From contig JAZNQN010000032.1 of assembly GCA_045590195.1 (NCBI GenBank), positions 1 through 19,232 on the forward strand: a DNA stretch of 19,232 bases, read 5' to 3'. Shown here in pieces: positions 16,701 to 19,232 of the stretch. The notes below the pieces were generated by a model. That model made no database searches, was not told the origin of the DNA, and saw nothing but the letters and a program-made list of their open reading frames with translations. The DNA is from JAZNQN01 sp045590195. Lineage in GTDB: Bacteria; Bacillota; Clostridia; UMGS1883; UMGS1540. The first letter of the stretch is position 1; every line of letters starts with the position of its first letter. The position numbers and the translations under genes are program-made.

Positions 16701-18284
16701 TTGGCATCGCTTGGCATAGTTACAGGCAGCAGGGATGACGAAGATACGGAAAAGAAAGCACAGGCGCTTGAAGGAGAACAGGGGCTTTCGGGATTTCAGC
16801 TTAATTCTTCGGCCCTTGGCAGAGTTATTAAAGCGGCGTTTACCGAAGAAACTTTAAGCGATGCGGCCAAAGCAAAAGAAGGTGACACCCTTGTAAAATA
16901 TGACTTTTTAGAGCCGATATCTAATAATATGGCGGTGGGTTATGCGATTGCACAAACACAGGGTGGCAATGTGATTGATACGGCAGCGTTGTCGGGAGCT
17001 AAATTTTTGGAACAGCTTATTGACACAACGGGATTTGACACGGTTGAAAAAATGCTGGACAAAGAAACGGCACTAAGTGAAAGAATAATTACCCTTGCAG
17101 TTGATGCCGGCACGAGTTTTGTTCCAAGAGTTATATCTCAGGCGGCACAGGCTTTTGATACAACATACAGAAATGTTTACGACGAGGAAGGGGCAAAAGG
17201 AGTTGGGATTGCAAGATTTAAAAGCTCGATTCCGGGAGTTAGAAACACTTTGCCTGCAAAGGTTAATCCTTTCGGCTCGGAAGTGAGCAACACAACAGGA
17301 AACCGAGTTTTAGACTTTTTTAACGCCTTTGTAAATCCGGGAACAGTTTCGAAATATCACACTAATGATGTTATTGACGAAGTGCAGAAGGTTTATAAAG
17401 AAACGGGAGTTGGAGAAATTTTGCCGCCAAACATCACAAAGAACAAGGATACGGCACTTGGTAATGGAATAAAAGCTGACATATATAGTTATGACTTTGA
17501 AAAGTATAAAAAAGAAGTTGGAACTATGCTTTATTCGGCTTATGACGAGGCTATGAAAACTGAAGCATACAAAAAGATGAGTTACAGCGAAAAAGCAGAA
17601 GCCCTTAAGAAACTTAAAAATGCAGCGGAAGATAAGGCAAAAGCCAAGTTTGCAATTGAAGAGGGCAAGGTTAAAGGCGTTGAAAGTATAAAAATGGAAA
17701 TTGACACCGAAAAGAACTACTTTGGCAGTATTTTAGCATTCTATCCCGAAGACACCGAAAAGCATTTTAAGTGGGGCGACTACGAAAGCGCATCGGGATT
17801 TATGAGCTATCTTAAAAAGCAAGGAGCGTTAACAGCCGAAGGAGCGAAGAAAATAAACGAATACACAAAAAATAAAGAATATAAAAGCTCTGTGGCTAAA
17901 GATGCAATTTTAAAAAGTGCGGCAAATGAAGGGAGCAATGCACCATTTAAGGTAAATTACGACAGTTTATTCGAGTGGTCAAATGAAGGAATCGAATACA
18001 GACTCCAGATTAAGCCCGAAAAGGTTGTAGGAGTAATGCAGCTGGTTGACGCTTACACTGATGCGATGCTTGAAAGCCTTTACAAAGACGGGTATTACAC
18101 GCTGAAAAGAGGAATGGGCACAGTAAAAAATGCTGACGGCAACGAGGTTTATGCTACATGGGAAAATATGTCCGACAAGCAGAGAGTGCAAAAAGTTTCG
18201 GCATACAAGTCAAGAGTTATAGACAGTATCAGAGCGGCGCTTGCTACACAAAAAAATTACAAAATTGAGAGGGTGAAGGAATAA
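10725..18284 (+). CDS. Giant polyvalent virion protein: zincin, ART-PolyVal and LPD38-like modules
   Basis: A 2519-residue protein, the largest here, with AAGGAGG (10712-10718) 6 bases before ATG. Order: charged helical N-terminus (1-340); hydrophobic segments near 349-375, 493-518 and 655-675; zinc-metallopeptidase module with HEVGH at 829-833; unknown module 969-1122; low-complexity linker 1130-1240; ADP-ribosyltransferase-like module with FFHGT (1264-1268), GDIGFHLG (1278-1285) and GYDGI (1378-1382); Lys/Glu coiled coil (about 1530-1640); LPD38-like region with VQVPGAIVQRSIEFSPIGY (1931-1949) and a membrane helix at about 1983-2002; helical C-terminus. Polyvalent proteins of phages and conjugative elements are thought to be delivered with DNA to act on host targets. 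It follows tail genes and precedes the fibre, so virion packaging and ejection are likely, but inferred. Confidence 0.85.
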   Translation: MAKEDKKWKYDINAAREQGQQRRRTNGTSKEKNTEEIKENGIGVYAKNNTSKVQTPKITYREEKAYTPAPKNTPKIDAAELPVVKNSVYGKYAESKKKGESTDDLLSSLMRKEKKVETGNKYFDNMLYSGVFDKSASGRVTRAQMQSEYFARQLKPLEEIWKNAENPSYMAEFQKKYNTDNKFRASYDNLMATYNKYIEVSPLIEENFNAAYDEYKTQITKNRVAMLGSEEGQLQLYINQMIPKLKEGYKIPGEDGTFWKVNEGKNLAQELGIDVFKNQKSSLLKTGKEDLADFFREEAFENISQEEKDLFYYTLAEYGEEQATDYANKLINSKVNAVYSEKEKILKKTMIPGVRFFQRLAIQPMASVEGIGRASEDLLYGIKDGSISLENFVEGFRESKDFTRNTPLIRGSEIDAAPNTVGKHLLYGDDGFFKDPELAPVIISNYSLTDLTNAIEDTKLNIPDKYGLSEYVNLLEESMLENKGAFGKIATQLAITMGDMAVAIWMGNALAGGSLGLSTAEAAKTAKAASKFTRGVMASQVFSGNYNEAIKNGVSTDKALLGSLLSASATYALEKVPLEKMFSGKYTDGIIKRVLKVGIPEGAEEFAEAEIDALVNKYYYADKGQWQKSVDNYIKQGLSPEEARQKANIDGFIVTPLKNFGMGFLAGGLMGEGSLQLSTFNTGAEVMSDGKSIKSFDDLTKSILGADVSDYKGKAAALQEQLQKYKTDFENSSTKLGKIMSAGKAMAVASEFNGVPKVMATHEISEGNRGFLNALSKADNINILYTEVEQEISDDGEGYRAGYFVPGTNTVVIDYRATAADIFEITAGHEVGHSIEGSKYYEAFKAKAIEDINAENEPNGKTFDDIVREKAKKYADAGEKITKSAAEAEVIADYIGRVIKDNSLAERMAKRDYGTARLIVDKAKDIYGKVESFFGADTKKGVEETIRLLERAVGMRNTNPLTSAAAVQYNISKGNYEQYGMTWTIGAGALTKNEVSAFSGKISEMKNNKYVNYKMSNEGEYIFSVGNKLIYSDADYDNPNISKVITFNTENENLIDFARECIYDYEQQGFNLQDAIEIIEIMYGEKFVTQTNSSDSETYGRKITGGERTVSGEIDIGSREDVSYSIENLTPEQVEAVRSSEEGQERGGLEYENSNTEGLGADGTYRSGDGIRAQGDDTQSLFGGLGRSEATLGIRKEEQQGKRTDDFARNLQQSISRFGESVSRNLSRLGLRETDVDDRRLTSKVKEYFKNTVTKNDEGYLVPFFHGTLSEFDVFLYGDIGFHLGTLEQAQKRIEQLKKDGKKGRERIIEAYINITNPVYLPKDRMQWDALATAHQLFERKIINEAELEEILKKKGAVLGGYDAEASKELRNILETKGYDGIMYNNRFERDGVSFIAFNQNQIKYVTNEAPTSNPNMKYSIENLSPEQVEAIKKAEESGDKVSEFYKNSLQKEVITPAVKAEDAPERHKYKPISNEETYKNARAYVEVAGFDNAKAELELKFDESIPLTSEEVGRAEYIFTRLQSEGKTSESVLFAERWNRSVTEGARALQALQILDRLTPEGKYLYAVRQAERKTEKQVSRLKGEKKKNFEKELAEAKRKDKIAEDADKKLLEEAEKGEMLVELMEPKKNGKKPREVEKVYKKYGIDYLSKADREYISDTLKTLDGLETKEDFINLILKQNHDRGRTNPWWLKKQLEKTDIAFLKDTAWHQVIRKTQDIEKSTVASKIKTARIMAMLMNMRTFNRNIVSNFAFSGMDALANNVGLIADWVMSKGTGQRSVAFDNWGFGKGGGKAMGKAAREGAIEIALDTQRGESKYGLGKKAVFKNRGMAALERGMGYMLSTTDAMSEGGIVYSTTKGLEKLRDKGLLKISDEDIAAYASEISDFRTFKDRNGVSKAIGDIKEALNKLSFKTKAGEVAFGLGDFVLPFVQVPGAIVQRSIEFSPIGYFKAIQTLTNIKKMGGLTPKMQRDIALSFGRATTGAGLTMAFSLLASLGIVTGSRDDEDTEKKAQALEGEQGLSGFQLNSSALGRVIKAAFTEETLSDAAKAKEGDTLVKYDFLEPISNNMAVGYAIAQTQGGNVIDTAALSGAKFLEQLIDTTGFDTVEKMLDKETALSERIITLAVDAGTSFVPRVISQAAQAFDTTYRNVYDEEGAKGVGIARFKSSIPGVRNTLPAKVNPFGSEVSNTTGNRVLDFFNAFVNPGTVSKYHTNDVIDEVQKVYKETGVGEILPPNITKNKDTALGNGIKADIYSYDFEKYKKEVGTMLYSAYDEAMKTEAYKKMSYSEKAEALKKLKNAAEDKAKAKFAIEEGKVKGVESIKMEIDTEKNYFGSILAFYPEDTEKHFKWGDYESASGFMSYLKKQGALTAEGAKKINEYTKNKEYKSSVAKDAILKSAANEGSNAPFKVNYDSLFEWSNEGIEYRLQIKPEKVVGVMQLVDAYTDAMLESLYKDGYYTLKRGMGTVKNADGNEVYATWENMSDKQRVQKVSAYKSRVIDSIRAALATQKNYKIERVKE
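12957..13605 (+). other. Zincin-like metallopeptidase module in the giant protein
   Basis: The module contains GHEVGHSIEG, with zinc ligands H829 and H833 and catalytic E830. About 55 residues later, EAEVIADYIG supplies E887 or E889 as a likely third ligand, followed by D893. The preceding FVPGTNTVVIDYRATAADIF gives the edge strand usual in such folds. All catalytic residues are present, so activity is plausible. Targets could be host proteins or the giant protein itself. Confidence 0.7.
13629..14090 (+). other. Unidentified module between YNI and YSI linkers in the giant protein
   Basis: Residues 969-1122 start at QYNISKGNY and hold a compact alpha/beta unit: WTIGAGALTKNEVSAFSGKI, then EGEYIFSVGNKLIYSDADYD, then NPNISKVITFNTENENLIDF, ending in an amphipathic helix (LQDAIEIIEIMYGEKF). 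Modules of this look recur between other domains in Firmicutes phage polyvalent and head-associated proteins, but I know no established function. The last third overlaps a short +1-frame open frame. Confidence 0.5.
13912..14091 (+). CDS. Possible overlapping small gene A, +1 frame inside the giant gene (tentative)
   Basis: ATG 13912 opens 59 codons in the +1 frame of the giant gene, ending at TAA 14089-14091. AAGGGAG (13898-13904) is 7 bases upstream. The product is helical and amphipathic (MITNSKDLTFKMRLKLLKLC, then GKSQEERELLAARLILEVEK), basic at the start and acidic near the end, unlike typical shadow translations. Against it, the giant frame over the first part also looks constrained (LQDAIEIIEIMYGEKF), and short chance frames are expected in a 7.5-kb gene. 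No function is proposed. Confidence 0.25.
   Translation: MITNSKDLTFKMRLKLLKLCMEKNLSHKQILQIVKPMEGKSQEERELLAARLILEVEKM
14094..14132 (+). repeat. YSIENL linker repeat, copy 1
   Basis: This codes for YSIENLTPEQVEA (residues 1124-1136 of the giant protein). It is 35/39 bases identical to copy 2 at 14979-15017, and the two copies bracket the linker and ART module. A weaker relative, QYNISKGNY, starts at residue 968. Confidence 0.8.
14176..14412 (+). CDS. Possible overlapping small gene B, +1 frame inside the giant gene (tentative)
   Basis: ATG 14176 opens 78 codons in the same +1 frame as the preceding small frame, ending at TAG 14410-14412. GAGGAGG (14161-14167) lies exactly 8 bases upstream, one of the best ribosome binding sites in the window. 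The product looks like a normal soluble alpha/beta protein (VTPKDWEQMELTEAVTAYGH; MIPKAYLEGWEGQRQRWEYA), with four Trp/aromatic-rich helices and balanced charge. In the giant frame the same DNA encodes a Gly/Ser/Arg/Gln-rich linker of low complexity. That asymmetry is why I list it. It could still be a chance frame, and I do not recognise the protein. Confidence 0.4.
   Translation: MKIVTPKDWEQMELTEAVTAYGHKVMIPKAYLEGWEGQRQRWEYAKKNNKEKELMISLEICSNPFRDLAKVFHEIYQG
14490..14960 (+). other. ART-PolyVal-like ADP-ribosyltransferase module
   Basis: Residues about 1256-1410. The motifs are VPFFHGTLSEF (HGT at 1266-1268, NAD-binding His in this class), GDIGFHLGTLEQAQKR (1278 onward), YINITNPVYLPKD, LETKGYDGIMYNN (GYDGI 1378-1382) and FIAFNQNQIKYV at the end. 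These follow the order of the ADP-ribosyltransferase domain described in polyvalent proteins. Transfer of ADP-ribose to a host protein such as RNA polymerase is a reasonable but untested idea. Confidence 0.75.
14979..15017 (+). repeat. YSIENL linker repeat, copy 2
   Basis: This codes for YSIENLSPEQVEA (residues 1419-1431), differing from copy 1 by one residue and four bases. It lies just after the ART module, so the module between the copies may have been gained or exchanged by recombination through them. Confidence 0.8.
15792..17294 (+). other. LPD38-like region with membrane helix
   Basis: Residues about 1690-2190. Recognisable parts are MLMNMRTFNRNIVSNFAFSG, DFVLPFVQVPGAIVQRSIEF (1925 onward) followed by SPIGY, and a hydrophobic helix GAGLTMAFSLLASLGIVTG near 1983-2002. 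The 'NxxSN...lPF...P.n...rgiEysPiG' order matches large polyvalent protein associated domain 38. Limits are approximate, and the function of the family is not established. Confidence 0.55.
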
Positions 18285-18285
18285 T

Positions 18286-19232
18286 ATGAATTTTAATTTT
18301 AATGTTCGGGGCGACAAGCTACGAAGAGTTAACACAAATGAAGGGTACAGCGGTAATGCAAATTATCGCTGTAATTTTTTGCTCTCTTCTGAATGGGAAG
18401 GACTTGAAAGCTTTGCGGTATTTACAAAGGGCGAAGCGGCCTACACTTTGCCGCTTGAAGAGAAGGGCTGTATTATTCCCCAGGAGGTTGTGGAAACTGC
18501 AGGAGAGTTTTATATTGGTTTATTCGGGACAGAGGGAGCGGGAGAGGATACTTTTAAGAGAATATCAACCAATCTTGTTTGTATTGAAATTGAGGAAGGC
18601 GCTTTTCGTGAAGGGGAAGTACCCGCAGAGCCTACGCCGAGTATATGGGAGACATACGAGGCGGCCATAAGAAGTGCAGCCAAAGAGGCAAAGAGTGCAA
18701 GAGATGAAGCAACACAGGCTGTTAACGATGCTGAAAACGCCAAGGATGCGGCAGAGGTGGCGCAGGGAAAAGCTGAAGCGGCGCAGGCAGCGGCAGAGGT
18801 GGCAGAAGAAAACTCAGCGGCAAATGCAAAGGAAAGTGCTGAAAAATTAGAGGGTGTCACTCAAAAGCTTGAGGAGGCTGAAGGATATGCAAACAGTGCG
18901 GCCGAAAACAGGGAACTTGCAGAAGCGTACAAGGCAGATGCCGAGGCGGCCAGGAATGAGGCGGTAGTTTCAAAAGGTGATGCAGAAGCGGCTAAAAGCG
19001 CAGCTGAGGCGGCGGCACTAAGGGCAGAAGAAAGTGCACAGAAGGTTGACGGAACTGAATATGTTCATACATTTGGCGATGAGGAAATAAACGGCGTAAA
19101 AAAATTTAACGATAGAGTTGATATTAAAAAAATTTCAACCGAAGAGCGTTTTGACATTGAAGCTGTGGGTAGTGTAAGAATTTGGTCAGATAGGGGAATA
19201 CAGGTAGAAGGCGTTGGTGCAACATTACTTTT
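18286..19232 (+). CDS. Tail fibre / receptor-binding protein, N-terminal 315 residues (3' end outside window)
   Basis: ATG 18286 follows the giant's stop by one base, with AAGGA at 18276-18280. The frame is open to the window edge. Residues 1-112 form a beta-sandwich of the type at the N-terminus of many Firmicutes phage fibre and baseplate (BppU-like) proteins (FLLSSEWEGLESFAVF; GEFYIGLFG), ending in a Pro-rich hinge (VPAEPTPSIWETY). Residues 119-255 are an Ala/Glu/Lys heptad coiled coil (AEAAQAAAEVAEENSAANAK), which would trimerise the fibre. From V260, VHTFGDEEINGVKKF matches a common fibre repeat leading into beta-structured shaft or tip domains. It probably attaches to the tail nozzle and binds the host surface. 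The receptor-binding tip is outside the window. Confidence 0.8.
   Translation, partial: MNFNFNVRGDKLRRVNTNEGYSGNANYRCNFLLSSEWEGLESFAVFTKGEAAYTLPLEEKGCIIPQEVVETAGEFYIGLFGTEGAGEDTFKRISTNLVCIEIEEGAFREGEVPAEPTPSIWETYEAAIRSAAKEAKSARDEATQAVNDAENAKDAAEVAQGKAEAAQAAAEVAEENSAANAKESAEKLEGVTQKLEEAEGYANSAAENRELAEAYKADAEAARNEAVVSKGDAEAAKSAAEAAALRAEESAQKVDGTEYVHTFGDEEINGVKKFNDRVDIKKISTEERFDIEAVGSVRIWSDRGIQVEGVGATLL

Noticed and set aside
18302..18670. 122-codon plus-strand open frame over the start of the fibre gene
   Set aside because: The frame starting at 18286 gives a recognisable fibre N-terminus and coiled coil. This alternative is basic, irregular and lacks an SD.
18510..18860. Minus-strand open frame rich in Ala/Ser opposite the fibre coiled coil
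   Set aside because: It mirrors the repetitive GCN/GAN codons of the Ala/Glu coiled coil, with no start signals.

Overview
The window is a block of late (packaging and virion structure) genes from a tailed phage or prophage of a low-GC Gram-positive host, most likely a Clostridia/Lachnospiraceae-type bacterium. The reasons are A/T-rich DNA with heavy use of ATA for isoleucine, strong AGGAGG-type ribosome binding sites before almost every gene, an ArpU/sigma-like late regulator, and a tail-fibre N-terminus of the kind common in Firmicutes phages. All genes are on the + strand. No integrase, lysis, tRNA or CRISPR feature is visible, so free phage and prophage cannot be told apart.

Layout. Positions 1-650 hold the end of an unknown early gene and the ArpU-like regulator. 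Positions 651-879 are a control region: an extended -10 box inside a perfect palindrome, an intrinsic terminator about 20 bases further on, then two more inverted repeats. The packaging/head block follows (880-7579): small terminase, head-tail adaptor, a 50-residue membrane peptide, portal, two small zinc-ribbon proteins, a structured 164-base leader, scaffold, major capsid, a terminator, and the large terminase, which is unusually far from the small subunit. The tail/ejection block (7582-18284) has a beta-rich tail nozzle protein, a 110-residue protein, a 407-residue putative ejection protein and a 2519-residue giant. A tail fibre/receptor-binding gene runs off the right edge. No tape measure, tail tube or sheath gene is seen, which suggests a podovirus. 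No stretch over 300 bases lacks a gene.

The giant protein is the centrepiece. It is a multi-domain 'polyvalent' protein of the type thought to be carried in the virion and injected with the DNA. It has membrane-active segments, a HEVGH zinc-metallopeptidase module, a module of unknown function, an ADP-ribosyltransferase-like (ART-PolyVal) module flanked by two near-identical YSIENL linkers, and a C-terminal LPD38-like region with a membrane helix. In its linker region, two short reading frames in the +1 frame each carry a good ribosome binding site and encode protein-like sequences. They are possible overlapping genes and are the most novel signal here, though unproven.

How it fits together: the regulator probably switches on the late operon at the control region. 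The terminases and portal package DNA into a scaffold-built head. The adaptor and nozzle form the short tail. The 407-residue and giant proteins probably ride inside the head and enter the cell first, where the protease and ART modules could act on host targets.
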